A stretch of DNA of 64,000 nucleotides from Hyphomonadaceae bacterium UBA1849 (lineage in GTDB: Bacteria; Pseudomonadota; Alphaproteobacteria; Caulobacterales; Hyphomonadaceae). The notes under the pieces are model-generated. The model worked only from the letters and a program-made list of their open reading frames with translations. It was not told the origin of the DNA and did not search any database. Location of the stretch: NCBI GenBank assembly GCA_002338565.1, contig DDIN01000008.1, positions 997,567 to 1,061,566 on the forward strand. The letters are read 5' to 3'. Of this stretch, positions 7,925 to 15,871 are shown in pieces (within the stretch, counting starts at the first letter, position 1; the number at the start of each line of letters is the position of its first letter). The translations under genes and the position numbers were made by a program.

Positions 7925-8530
7925 TTAAGGACGAAGCGACGCAAGAACAGCCTGAGCCGATTTCATAGCCAGAACATGTGGAAGCGGCCCGCGCATAAGG
8001 ATCAACCGATGCCACACGGCGCCAAACAATGTCTCACACACCGCATCGGGGTCATAATCCCTTCGGATATGGCCCTTGGATGCCGCCTGAGCCAGCACGC
8101 TCTTCATCGGCTTACGAATAGTGTTGTTGAACCAGGTGCGGAAAATCTCACCGGCAGCAGGATCGTCGGAGGCAGCCAGCAGCGCGCTACGCAGCAGGTG
8201 AGCGCCATCGCCAACACGTGCAAGTTCTGAGAAGGGCTCGATAAAGGCCGCAAGCTGCACGTCGACCGGCTGGTCCGGTTTAATCAGCGGCTCTTCAATC
8301 ATGCTGATTGCAGCATCGATTGCGATAGCCGCCACGGAAGGCCACCAGCGATACACTGTTTGTTTGGATGCTTTGGCGCGGCGAGACAGCCGGTCGGGAC
8401 TGAAAGCGCGCCAGCCATGCTCAATCAGCTCTTCACGCGCAGCAGACAAAATGGCCTGACGAGAGGCTTCGCTACGCTTCGGCCCTTCGCGCCGAACGGA
8501 AGTCGTTTCAGTAGGTCCGTCAGATTTCAT
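7925..8530 (-). CDS. TetR family transcriptional regulator
   Basis: From the ATG at 8530 the product has 201 residues. The N-terminal helix-turn-helix is clear: RQAILSAAREELIEHGWRAF, then LSRRAKASKQTVYRWWPS. The C-terminal domain (HLLRSALLAASDDPAAGE) resembles TetR proteins of the TetR_C_16/AcrR-like class; the ligand is unknown. The frame stays open 126 bases upstream to another ATG, but that extension has no family character and covers a putative operator, so I prefer the shorter start. The LysE-type exporter gene lies just upstream on the same strand, and regulator and exporter may be linked. Confidence 0.85.
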   Translation of the reverse strand: MKSDGPTETTSVRREGPKRSEASRQAILSAAREELIEHGWRAFSPDRLSRRAKASKQTVYRWWPSVAAIAIDAAISMIEEPLIKPDQPVDVQLAAFIEPFSELARVGDGAHLLRSALLAASDDPAAGEIFRTWFNNTIRKPMKSVLAQAASKGHIRRDYDPDAVCETLFGAVWHRLILMRGPLPHVLAMKSAQAVLASLRP

Positions 8531-8590
8531 ATTGCGCCCTGCCCCGTATGGCCTGCCCCAAGCCAACCTGCACAATATATCATACAAACA

Positions 8591-8617
8591 GCTGCTTAAC
8601 TGAGTCTGTTCAGCAGC
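8591..8617. promoter_or_regulatory. Inverted repeat, candidate TetR operator
   Basis: GCTGCTTAAC (8591-8600) and GTTCAGCAGC (8608-8617) are inverted copies with one mismatch, separated by seven bases. The site lies 61-87 bases upstream of the preferred TetR start, between the end of the LysE gene and the regulator. The size and symmetry fit a TetR dimer site and suggest autoregulation. Confidence 0.45.
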
Positions 8618-8669
8618 AGATTCTCGTTTCAGGGGATTAGCGTGGCAAAATTGCACTCATTCAAGGCAG

Positions 8670-9326
8670 CTATAGATACGGACTGACCAGAGCCCAGACG
8701 ACCGAACCTGCCATAAGGGTGGCGGCGCACACATAGAAGACGCGCGCAAATTTCGGTTCAGAGAACTTATGTGACAACAGACGTGCGCCGCTGCCGTAAA
8801 TGCTTAGGCCAAACAGCTCAGTCGCCGTAACTGTCAAAACCATAATGATCACTTGCGGAATGATCGGGGCATCAACATTGAAGAAAGCTGGCAGAAGACC
8901 GCCGAAAAAGACCAGCGCATTTGGATTGGCCAGCTGTAGCCCGAAGCCACGCAGGAACAGGCCGGTAATACGGCCCGTCTTGATGAAGTTCTGGCCTTTC
9001 GGCTTAAACACATCAGTTACTTCATCTTCGAAGTTTGTATCGACGGGCTGTGTTGCCGTCGACCAGGCAAGCCAAAGTACAAAGCCCAGCCCGACAAGCT
9101 TGAGAACGAAAAATCCGGTTGGAAATTGTTCGGCCAGCGCACCAGCGCCAGAGGCTGCGAGCGTAATCCATACGACATTCGCAGCGCAAATACCCAGCCC
9201 GCTCACCAGAGACAGCCAGAAGCCGTAACGAAGCGAAGCTGCGATAACAAGCATTACGGCCGGACCAGGTGTTAACCCGCCGGCCGCAAACAATACAATC
9301 ATGGATGCCCAGAGGCCGAATTCCAT
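8670..9326 (-). CDS. LysE/RhtB family amino-acid exporter
   Basis: This 218-residue protein has about six hydrophobic helices and the LysE signature near the N terminus (LFAAGGLTPGPAVMLVIAAS, then GLGICAANVVW). Later it has FLRGFGLQLANPNALVFFGGLLPAFF, another family hallmark. Members export amino acids or homoserine lactones with proton antiport through the inner membrane; the substrate cannot be read from the sequence. It ends 139 bases before the TetR gene on the same strand. Confidence 0.88.
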   Translation of the reverse strand: MEFGLWASMIVLFAAGGLTPGPAVMLVIAASLRYGFWLSLVSGLGICAANVVWITLAASGAGALAEQFPTGFFVLKLVGLGFVLWLAWSTATQPVDTNFEDEVTDVFKPKGQNFIKTGRITGLFLRGFGLQLANPNALVFFGGLLPAFFNVDAPIIPQVIIMVLTVTATELFGLSIYGSGARLLSHKFSEPKFARVFYVCAATLMAGSVVWALVSPYL

Positions 9327-9349
9327 GTCAGCCCCTCAGGTATCAGAGC

Positions 9350-9883
9350 TTATTTGGTTTCCGCGTAACGCGCGATGGATTGTGCGATCAGCTCTTCGGC
9401 TTTCTCACGGCCGTCCCAGCAATCAACCTTCACCCATTTGTTTGGCTCAAGGTCTTTATAGTGCTCGAAGAAGTGCGTGATGCGCTCGAGAATGACGTCT
9501 GGCAGGTCTTCTTTTTCGTGAACTTTTTCGTAGAGACGCGTCAGTTTCGTGTGCGGAACTGCGAGAATTTTCTCGTCCGGACCGCCATCGTCTTCCATCA
9601 GAAGAACGCCGATCGGGCGCACGCGCAGAACGGAACCTGGAACCAGAGCGCGGCTGCCATAGCACATGACATCGATCGGATCGCCATCAAGGCTCAGCGT
9701 GTGCGGTACGAAACCGTAGTTACACGGGTAACGCATAGACGTGTAGAGATAGCGGTCGACGAACATCGCACCGGAATCCTTGTCGATCTCGTATTTGATC
9801 GGCTCACCACCCAGCGGAACCTCAATCACCACGTTTACGTCTTTTGGTGGGTTTTCCCCGCTGGAAATCTTGGAAAGATCCAT
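9350..9883 (-). CDS. ppa: Inorganic pyrophosphatase (family I)
   Basis: The 177-residue protein has the length of the E. coli-type soluble enzyme. Active-site elements visible are EIDKDSGAMFVDRYL, the YPCNYGFVPHTL segment, the metal-binding DGDPIDVMCYG and MEDDGGPDEKI with its acidic residues. It hydrolyses pyrophosphate made in biosynthesis and drives those reactions. A 165-base spacer separates its start from the next leftward gene. Confidence 0.96.
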   Translation of the reverse strand: MDLSKISSGENPPKDVNVVIEVPLGGEPIKYEIDKDSGAMFVDRYLYTSMRYPCNYGFVPHTLSLDGDPIDVMCYGSRALVPGSVLRVRPIGVLLMEDDGGPDEKILAVPHTKLTRLYEKVHEKEDLPDVILERITHFFEHYKDLEPNKWVKVDCWDGREKAEELIAQSIARYAETK

Positions 9884-10048
9884 AATGCGTCCCTCTTTTA
9901 CGCGTCTGTCTATATGGCTTCCCTCTAGCCGCGCAGCAGGTCGTGTGCAAGCGCAACAAAAGGCGTAGAGGGAAGTTTATTCAGGCTTTGTCTAAATTCT
10001 GCGCCAGTAAATGCACCCTAGCTCGTTAACGCGCCCGATACACCGGAC

Positions 10049-10663
10049 TTAAAGCCGCGCCTTTGGCAAAGATAATTTGAAGATGATAGCGAGCGCGCGC
10101 AGTGTAAATGCCGCCGCGAAACCTGCGGCAAACGCAATGCTCTCATTCACATTGAAGTAGATCAGAGCAGCAAACACCGCCGCTCCGAGAAGCCCCGCCG
10201 TCGCGTAGATGTCTTCCTTCAGCAGCAGCGGATCACGGTTCGCAACGACATCGCGGATGAGGCCGCCAGCCGACGCCGTCATCACACCCATAATCAGAAT
10301 GATCAGATAATCATGGCCGAGGTCAGCGGCTTTAGCCGCGCCCGTCACCGCAAACAGCGCCAGACCTACAGCATCCGCCCATCGGAGCGGTTTGAAGCCT
10401 TCCAGCGCATTGGCGAAGAAAAACGCTGCCAGTCCGCCCGCCATAGCAAGCCAGAGCGATAGCGTATCTTCAAGCCAGAATACCGGCGCGTCGAGGATGA
10501 GATCACGCAGGGTTCCACCCCCGACAGCGGGCAAAAATGCCAGCGTGATCACACCGAAAAGGTCCATATCCTTACGGACCGCGGCTATGCCTCCTGATAC
10601 AGCGAATACAAATACGCCGATCCGGTCCGCAAAGGTGAGGATCAGATCCGGAGACATATCCAT
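10049..10663 (-). CDS. Trimeric intracellular cation (TRIC) channel family protein (YicG/UPF0126)
   Basis: The protein has 204 residues and about seven transmembrane helices arranged as two similar halves. Each half carries a glycine-rich motif, AVSGGIAAVRKDMDLFGV (first) and AVTGAAKAADLGHDYLI (second), followed by GGGTLRDLIL or GGLIRDVVANRDP. This repeat is diagnostic of the UPF0126/TRIC family, potassium-permeable channels in the inner membrane. It starts nine bases after the argG stop, so the two are probably co-transcribed. The start could also be the second ATG, two codons later. Confidence 0.88.
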   Translation of the reverse strand: MDMSPDLILTFADRIGVFVFAVSGGIAAVRKDMDLFGVITLAFLPAVGGGTLRDLILDAPVFWLEDTLSLWLAMAGGLAAFFFANALEGFKPLRWADAVGLALFAVTGAAKAADLGHDYLIILIMGVMTASAGGLIRDVVANRDPLLLKEDIYATAGLLGAAVFAALIYFNVNESIAFAAGFAAAFTLRALAIIFKLSLPKARL

Positions 10664-10671
10664 AGCGCCGT

Positions 10672-11898
10672 CTAGCGACGGTTACGCGCTGCAAGTGTAC
10701 GCAGACGAAGTGCGTTCAGGCGGATAAAGCCCTCAGCGTCTTTCTGATCGTACGCACCGCCATCGTCTTCGAATGTAACGAGCAGATCGTCGTACAGAGA
10801 GTATGGTGAGCGACGACCGGACACGATGACATTGCCCTTGTAGAGAACGAGGCGAACTTCACCGGCCACTTTCTCCTGGCTTTTATCGATCAGCGCCTGA
10901 AGCATTTCACGCTCTGGCGCGAACCAGAAACCATTATAGATGAGCTCTGCATAGCGCGGCATCAGCTCGTCTTTCAAATGGCCTGCATTGCGGTCGAGCG
11001 TGATGGATTCCATTGCGCGGTGTGCCTGCAGCAGGATTGTGCCGCCCGGTGTCTCGTAAATGCCGCGAGATTTCATGCCCACGAAACGGTTCTCAACCAG
11101 ATCGATGCGACCAATACCATTGTCATGGCCAAGCTTGTTCAGCGCAGTCAGCATTTCAGCTGGGGATAGCTCTTTGCCGTTAAGCGTAATTGCGTCGCCT
11201 TTTTCAAACCCGATGACAATTTCAGTCGGTTCGTCAGGCGCATCCATTGGCGACAGAGATCGCTGGTGGACGTATTCCGGCGCTGCTTCCCACGGGTCTT
11301 CCAGAACTTTACCTTCAGACGACGAGTGAAGCAGGTTCGCATCAACTGAGAACGGCGCTTCGCCGCGCTTGTCTTTAGCGATCGGGATCTGGTGCTGTTC
11401 AGCAAATTCCAGAAGCGCTTCACGGCTTTTGAAAGCCCATTCACGCCAAGGTGCTACAACACGGATATCCGGGTTAAGTGCATAAGCTGAAAGCTCGAAA
11501 CGAACCTGGTCATTACCTTTACCGGTCGCGCCGTGTGCAATTGCGTCGGCGCCCGTTTCTTCTGCGATCTCAACGAGACGCTTTGTGATCAGCGGACGCG
11601 CAATAGATGTACCCAGCAGATATGTGCCTTCATAGACAGCGTTCGCGCGGAACATCGGGAAGACGAAATCGCGAACAAACTCTTCGCGTACATCTTCGAT
11701 ATAAATGTTCTGGTCTTTAATGCCGAGAAGCTGGGCTTTGTCTCGTGCCGGACCGAGCTCTTCACCCTGACCAAGGTCTGCTGTGAAGGTTACGACCTCA
11801 CAACCGAACTCTGTCTGAAGCCATTTCAGAATGATCGACGTATCGAGACCACCGGAATAGGCGAGGACGACTTTTTTCGGGACGGTGCGGTTAGACAT
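10672..11898 (-). CDS. argG: Argininosuccinate synthase
   Basis: The 408-residue product has the ATP pyrophosphatase P-loop AYSGGLDTS (13-21), the GATGKGNDQVRFE segment and the conserved ARPLITKRLVEIA and HSSSEGKVLEDPW stretches. It condenses citrulline and aspartate with ATP in arginine synthesis, in the cytoplasm. The start at 11898 (MSNRTVPKKVVLAYSGG) fits the family length of about 400. The upstream region to the divergent vWA gene is 166 bases long and should hold both promoters. Confidence 0.97.
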   Translation of the reverse strand: MSNRTVPKKVVLAYSGGLDTSIILKWLQTEFGCEVVTFTADLGQGEELGPARDKAQLLGIKDQNIYIEDVREEFVRDFVFPMFRANAVYEGTYLLGTSIARPLITKRLVEIAEETGADAIAHGATGKGNDQVRFELSAYALNPDIRVVAPWREWAFKSREALLEFAEQHQIPIAKDKRGEAPFSVDANLLHSSSEGKVLEDPWEAAPEYVHQRSLSPMDAPDEPTEIVIGFEKGDAITLNGKELSPAEMLTALNKLGHDNGIGRIDLVENRFVGMKSRGIYETPGGTILLQAHRAMESITLDRNAGHLKDELMPRYAELIYNGFWFAPEREMLQALIDKSQEKVAGEVRLVLYKGNVIVSGRRSPYSLYDDLLVTFEDDGGAYDQKDAEGFIRLNALRLRTLAARNRR

Positions 11899-12064
11899 TA
11901 TTTCCTACTTCTAAGTTGGATTATGGCAATCACGCCAAAATTTTGCGCGCACAATATCCATCGGCCACAATCACGCAAGTAAATTGCCCCTTTAGCGGCC
12001 ATTTAGCGCCATATTTTTCGCTGAACGTGTTCGCCACCGCAGTCTACGCGGAATGGAGGGCCGA

Positions 12065-12802
12065 ATGAACATCCTGAAATACCTTTTTGGCGCGACTTTA
12101 GCCGTCAGTACAGCGGCGCAGGCGCACGCCACACCCGCTTCAGATGAGAGTGTTCAGCTAAACTCCTACATTCTGCTCGACCGAACGGGCTCGATGAACT
12201 CCATCTGGGACGAGGCGCTCGGCTCGGTGAATGCCTATGTTGATAGCGTCGTTACGCCGGATGACGGCCCGGATGTCGCCAATGACATCACCTTCTCCGT
12301 ATTCGATGCGCAGGACGGCCTCCAATTCGATACGCTCCGGCGTAATGTGACCGGTGAAGACTGGCAGGTGATTACATCTGACGAAGTGCAACCGCGCGGC
12401 ATGACACCTCTGTTTGATGCCATCGGCCGGATGGTCGCCCTCGCCGAAGAGGATAACCCCGACAAAGCAGTCATCGTCATCATGACGGACGGGCACGAGA
12501 ATGCCAGCCGCGAATTCAGCCGAGATAATATTCGCGAAGTGCTGGACCGCGTTGAGAAGCGCGGCTGGGCCGTTGTGTTTCTCGGGGCCGAGTTCGCAAG
12601 CTTTGGAGACGCCGATGCGGCAGGTGTGGCCCGTACCAACCAGATGGCCGTTTCAAGTGAACGGCTGGGCGCGACTATGGAAAATCTCGCGCAACATAAT
12701 CGCGCTTACGCGCAAGGGCGCTCTGACAGCGTGGAATTCGATGAAGAAGACCGCGCGCTGGCGCAGGAGGACGACGTCATTCAGCGTCGGGGGACGCAGT
12801 GA
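12065..12802 (+). CDS. Exported von Willebrand factor type A domain protein
   Basis: From the ATG at 12065 (GGAGGG four bases upstream) the product has 245 residues. It starts with a Sec signal peptide (MNILKYLFGATLAVSTAAQAHA). The vWA domain carries a MIDAS-like motif LLDRTGSMNSI, and later TPLFDAIGRMVA and the VIVIMTDGHENAS strand, which supply the other metal-site residues. The C terminus is acidic with repeated EED. vWA domains bind proteins through a divalent metal. No AAA ATPase partner is adjacent, unlike MoxR-vWA pairs. A GTG-initiated form four codons longer is possible but less well spaced. Confidence 0.85.
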   Translation: MNILKYLFGATLAVSTAAQAHATPASDESVQLNSYILLDRTGSMNSIWDEALGSVNAYVDSVVTPDDGPDVANDITFSVFDAQDGLQFDTLRRNVTGEDWQVITSDEVQPRGMTPLFDAIGRMVALAEEDNPDKAVIVIMTDGHENASREFSRDNIREVLDRVEKRGWAVVFLGAEFASFGDADAAGVARTNQMAVSSERLGATMENLAQHNRAYAQGRSDSVEFDEEDRALAQEDDVIQRRGTQ

Positions 12803-12845
12803 CGGGCTGAAAGTGGTCCGGCCCGAACTGGGACGCGACGTCGGG

Positions 12846-12884
12846 AAACGGGCGGAGCCTTACGGGCTTCGCCCGTTTCTGTTT
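12846..12884 (+). terminator. Intrinsic terminator after the vWA gene
   Basis: A 14-bp stem (12846-12859 with 12865-12878, one G-T wobble) and a five-base loop are followed by CTGTTT. The hairpin begins 44 bases after the vWA stop codon. The T tract is short, so termination may be partial. Confidence 0.7.
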
Positions 12885-12970
12885 CAGCAAGGATGAAACC
12901 CTCTCCACCTGACCAGTTTGCAGATGACAAATGACAAGGTGCACCGCATGTTCAGGCGGGGACACGGAAT

Positions 12971-13864
12971 TTGAACATGCTGGATCGTCTGAAAGAGGTA
13001 TATCACGGCTCGTTTGCCGAAGATGTCATGGTCGCTTTTGGTGAAAATGACATTCCAACGCGCGCGGCAGCTCTGTCATTCTATTCAATCCTGTCGGTCT
13101 TCCCGTTCGTCGCCCTGCTCGTCTGGATGAGCACGTTCGCGGGTAGCACCTATTCTGCAAAAGACATGGTTCTGCAGTTTTCGACCTTCCTGCCGCATGA
13201 CTTTGTCGAGCTGATTTATGATGAGGTGAACCACCGGCTTGAACTGTCAGGCGCTGAGTCCGCATGGCTCGCGGCGTTTCATCTGTTTCTGGTGATGCTG
13301 AGCGCGGGCGCAGCCCTTCGCTCCATGATGTTCAGCTTTCGTGAAATTTCGCGCGCGGATGCCGTGATTGGCGTATTCGCAATCGCCTGGCGGTCGATTG
13401 CGTTTGTGATACCCGTCCTGTTCTTCGTCTTTATTGCATCCTTCCTCGTCGCAGTGATCAGCTATGTCGTGATCATGCTGACAGGGATTATCCAGTCCGG
13501 CTGGCTGGTCACGCCCCTGCTCTGGCTATTGGTGACGGTGGTGCTTATCGGGTTTTTGAACGGTGTTTACGCGTCCGGTCTCATCGGGCGTCAGAATTTA
13601 CCAATTCACGGGTGGCTGGGCGCAAGCGTCGCGGCAGCCATGATCTCTGTGGTGACCATTGGCCTGTCGCTTTACTTCCAGATCAACCCGGTAAACCGCG
13701 AATGGTACGGATCTCCGGGCTTTCTGATCAATGTGCTTTTATGGTTCTATGCCTGCGCGGCGTGTCTGTTACTCGGCGCGCAAATCAATGCGGTTTTGCA
13801 CTGCAGACAGGCTGGACCTACCTGCGTCGACCACCAAGAATCCCTCGAACCAGATAACGCGTAA
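12971..13864 (+). CDS. YihY/BrkB family inner-membrane protein
   Basis: This 297-residue protein has about six transmembrane segments. It shows the family features: FGENDIPTRAAALSFYSILSVFPF near the N terminus, GAALRSMMFSFREI in the middle and the NREWYGSPGFLINVLLWFYA region near the C terminus. The family was once annotated as ribonuclease BN, which is no longer accepted; the function is unknown. The reading frame starts at TTG 12971, with GGCGG 11 bases upstream; an ATG two codons later is the alternative. Its last 47 bases overlap the 3' end of the convergent HerA-like gene. Confidence 0.85.
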   Translation: MNMLDRLKEVYHGSFAEDVMVAFGENDIPTRAAALSFYSILSVFPFVALLVWMSTFAGSTYSAKDMVLQFSTFLPHDFVELIYDEVNHRLELSGAESAWLAAFHLFLVMLSAGAALRSMMFSFREISRADAVIGVFAIAWRSIAFVIPVLFFVFIASFLVAVISYVVIMLTGIIQSGWLVTPLLWLLVTVVLIGFLNGVYASGLIGRQNLPIHGWLGASVAAAMISVVTIGLSLYFQINPVNREWYGSPGFLINVLLWFYACAACLLLGAQINAVLHCRQAGPTCVDHQESLEPDNA

Positions 13865-15326
13865 CTTCATTCGCAAGCGTTCGAAGCCCTGATTTCAATG
13901 CAGCCTCGCCCGGCGACTGGCGTGTAGAACGGCGACGACGCGAAGAGGATCGTTCTTTCTCTTTCCGCTCGCGCTCTTTTTCTTTTTCCAGGCGTTTGGC
14001 TTCACGTTCAGCGGCCTCTGCTGCCTCTTCCTCACGCTCGAGCAGAACTTCATAAGCAGACTCGCGGTCGATGGCCTCGTCATACTGGGCGCCGACAGGG
14101 CTGGCCGATCTTACGACCTCACGCTCAACATCAGTCGCTGGTCCAAGGCGCGAAGATGGTGGACGAATAAGCGTCCGCGCCACCACAGTAGGAACACCTT
14201 TTCGATCCAGCGTGGATACAAGCGCCTCACCCACTCCAAGGTCTGTAATGACCTCTTCGGTATCGAATTGATCATTCTCGCGGAAACTCTCAGCGGCAGC
14301 TTTCACAGCCTTGCGTTCAGCAGGCGTATAGGCGCGCAAGGCATGCTGCACGCGGTTACCCAGCTGGGCCAGAACGCTGTCAGGGATATCGCGCGGATTC
14401 TGGGTGACGAAAAACACGCCAACGCCTTTAGAGCGGATCAGCTTTACCACCTGCTCGATCTTGCTCAGCAGCGCTTTCGGTGCGCTATCGAACAGCAAAT
14501 GCGCTTCATCAAAGAAGAAAACGAGCTTTGGTTTATCAGGATCGCCAACTTCCGGAAGCTCTTCAAACAGCTCTGACAGCAGCCAGAGTAGGAATGTGCA
14601 GTAAAGACGCGGGCTGTTGATCAGCTTTGTGGAGTCCAGAAGGTTCACATAGCCTTTGCCATTCAGATCGGTACGTAGAAGATCAGACAGTTTCAACGCC
14701 GGCTCACCAAAGAACTTATCAGCGCCTTCCCGCTCCAGAACCAGAAGACGTCGCTGAATTGCACCAATACTGGCTGGCGAGACATTTCCATATTCGCGGC
14801 CAATCTCAGCACGTATTTCAGAGAGGTGGATCAACAGCTTGCGTAGGTCTTTCAGATCAAGCAGCAGAAGGTTGTTGTCGTCCGCGTATTCAAACGCGAT
14901 CGTCAGAACGCCTTCCTGGGTCTCGTTCAGCTCCATCAGGCGGGACAGCAGAACAGGTCCCATCTCTGAGATCGTCGTGCGAACCGGGTGGCCCTGCTCG
15001 CCATACACGTCCCAGAACACAGTCGGCGCGCTGTAATAGTCATAAGGCTCAAGGCCGATCGTGCCCGCTCGCTTATGCAGCGCTTCATGCAGCTTGTGTG
15101 TCTCGCTGCCTGCTTGGGAGATGCCGGAAAGATCGCCCTTAACATCGGCGCAGAAGACAGGAACCCCCGCATCGGAGAAGCCTTGTGCCAGAATTTGCAG
15201 GGTTACCGTTTTGCCCGTGCCGGTCGCGCCCGCAATCAGTCCATGTCGATTTGCGCGGTTGAGGAGAAGCGTCTGCGCTTCGTTCTGCGTTTCACCGCCA
15301 CCACCAATGAAGATTGAATCGCTCAT
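13818..15326 (-). CDS. HerA-like ATPase (DUF853 helicase family)
   Basis: The 502-residue protein has a Walker A GATGTGKTVTLQILAQGF near residue 35, CADVKGDLSGISQ after it, a Walker B LVFFFDEAHLLFDSAP near residue 265 and a FVTQNPRDIPDSVLAQLGNR segment. These mark the DUF853 branch of the HerA/FtsK ATPases. The C terminus has a highly charged Glu/Lys/Arg helix followed by arginine- and serine-rich sequence. HerA relatives move DNA with nucleases, but this stand-alone branch is uncharacterised and no nuclease is adjacent. It starts at the ATG 15326. Confidence 0.87.
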   Translation of the reverse strand: MSDSIFIGGGGETQNEAQTLLLNRANRHGLIAGATGTGKTVTLQILAQGFSDAGVPVFCADVKGDLSGISQAGSETHKLHEALHKRAGTIGLEPYDYYSAPTVFWDVYGEQGHPVRTTISEMGPVLLSRLMELNETQEGVLTIAFEYADDNNLLLLDLKDLRKLLIHLSEIRAEIGREYGNVSPASIGAIQRRLLVLEREGADKFFGEPALKLSDLLRTDLNGKGYVNLLDSTKLINSPRLYCTFLLWLLSELFEELPEVGDPDKPKLVFFFDEAHLLFDSAPKALLSKIEQVVKLIRSKGVGVFFVTQNPRDIPDSVLAQLGNRVQHALRAYTPAERKAVKAAAESFRENDQFDTEEVITDLGVGEALVSTLDRKGVPTVVARTLIRPPSSRLGPATDVEREVVRSASPVGAQYDEAIDRESAYEVLLEREEEAAEAAEREAKRLEKEKERERKEKERSSSRRRRSTRQSPGEAALKSGLRTLANEVTRYLVRGILGGRRR

Positions 15327-15871
15327 ACCTGCCCTCCTCCGGATTGCGAAGTGTTAGCCTGAGCTGCGTCGATTGCAAATCGGCTTATACGTCACACACC
15401 TTTGATTGCCTTAATATAAACAAGTTTAGGCGCTGACATCTATCGTCACACCGGTTTCGCCTGCGCTGAATATTTCAGTTTTGAGCGAAATTAACTGTAA
15501 ATGCTCGCTTAGAGAGGGAAGCAGACAGCAAAATCCAAATAGTTGGCTCAAACTAAAGTTGTTTTCCCCAGTAAAATCACATGCTTACTCAAATTGATCG
15601 TGAGAGCCTGCTAAATTCACTTGGCAAACCTTAATTTGAATTCCATATAGGGCTTTGCGTCTGTGACAGTCATGTTACAGAATACAGAATGGGCCTCCGC
15701 GTGCGTCCCCCACCCAGCCTGCGGATTGAGGTCCTAAGGGCCCGTCAGACACGTCCCCGTCTGACGGGTCCGCACCTCACAAAGTCTTCACAAAAATTTC
15801 CAAGAAATTAAGCAGACTCTGCCTACATAATGGGTCTGTTTTGAAATTCTTTTTCGTAGAAGCACGTAATA
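15327..15871 (+). promoter_or_regulatory. Long leader/promoter region of the glutamate dehydrogenase gene
   Basis: These 545 bases hold no convincing gene. The first ~330 are AT-rich with scattered TTAA half-sites, none forming a full CtrA box. A possible promoter is TTGCGT (15655-15660) with CAGAAT 17 bases later, which would place the start near 15690. The rest is rich in hairpins (separate entry) and reaches the dehydrogenase ATG at 15872. Confidence 0.45.
15691..15845 (+). ncRNA. Candidate structured leader RNA or small RNA upstream of the glutamate dehydrogenase gene
   Basis: Three hairpins follow one another. The first pairs TCCGC (15696-15700) with GCGGA (15721-15725). The second has an outer stem TGAGGT (15727-15732) with ACCTCA (15774-15779) and an inner 13-bp stem whose core is CCCGTCAGAC (15741-15750) with GTCTGACGGG (15759-15768), loop ACGTCCCC. 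The third pairs 15811-15819 with 15832-15840 and is followed by TTGAAATTCTTTTTC, terminator-like. The GTCTG arm of the second could also pair with CAGAC of the third, giving an alternative fold. It matches no riboswitch class I know. It could be an attenuating leader or a separate small RNA. Confidence 0.4.

Noticed and set aside
15361..15700. AT-rich stretch with TTAA motifs as a second CtrA-controlled region or origin
   Set aside because: No pair of TTAA motifs has the seven-base spacing, and no DnaA-like boxes are present.
15741..15768. Hairpin as an ordinary intrinsic terminator
   Set aside because: No T tract follows and no gene ends nearby on that strand; the region reads better as a leader.
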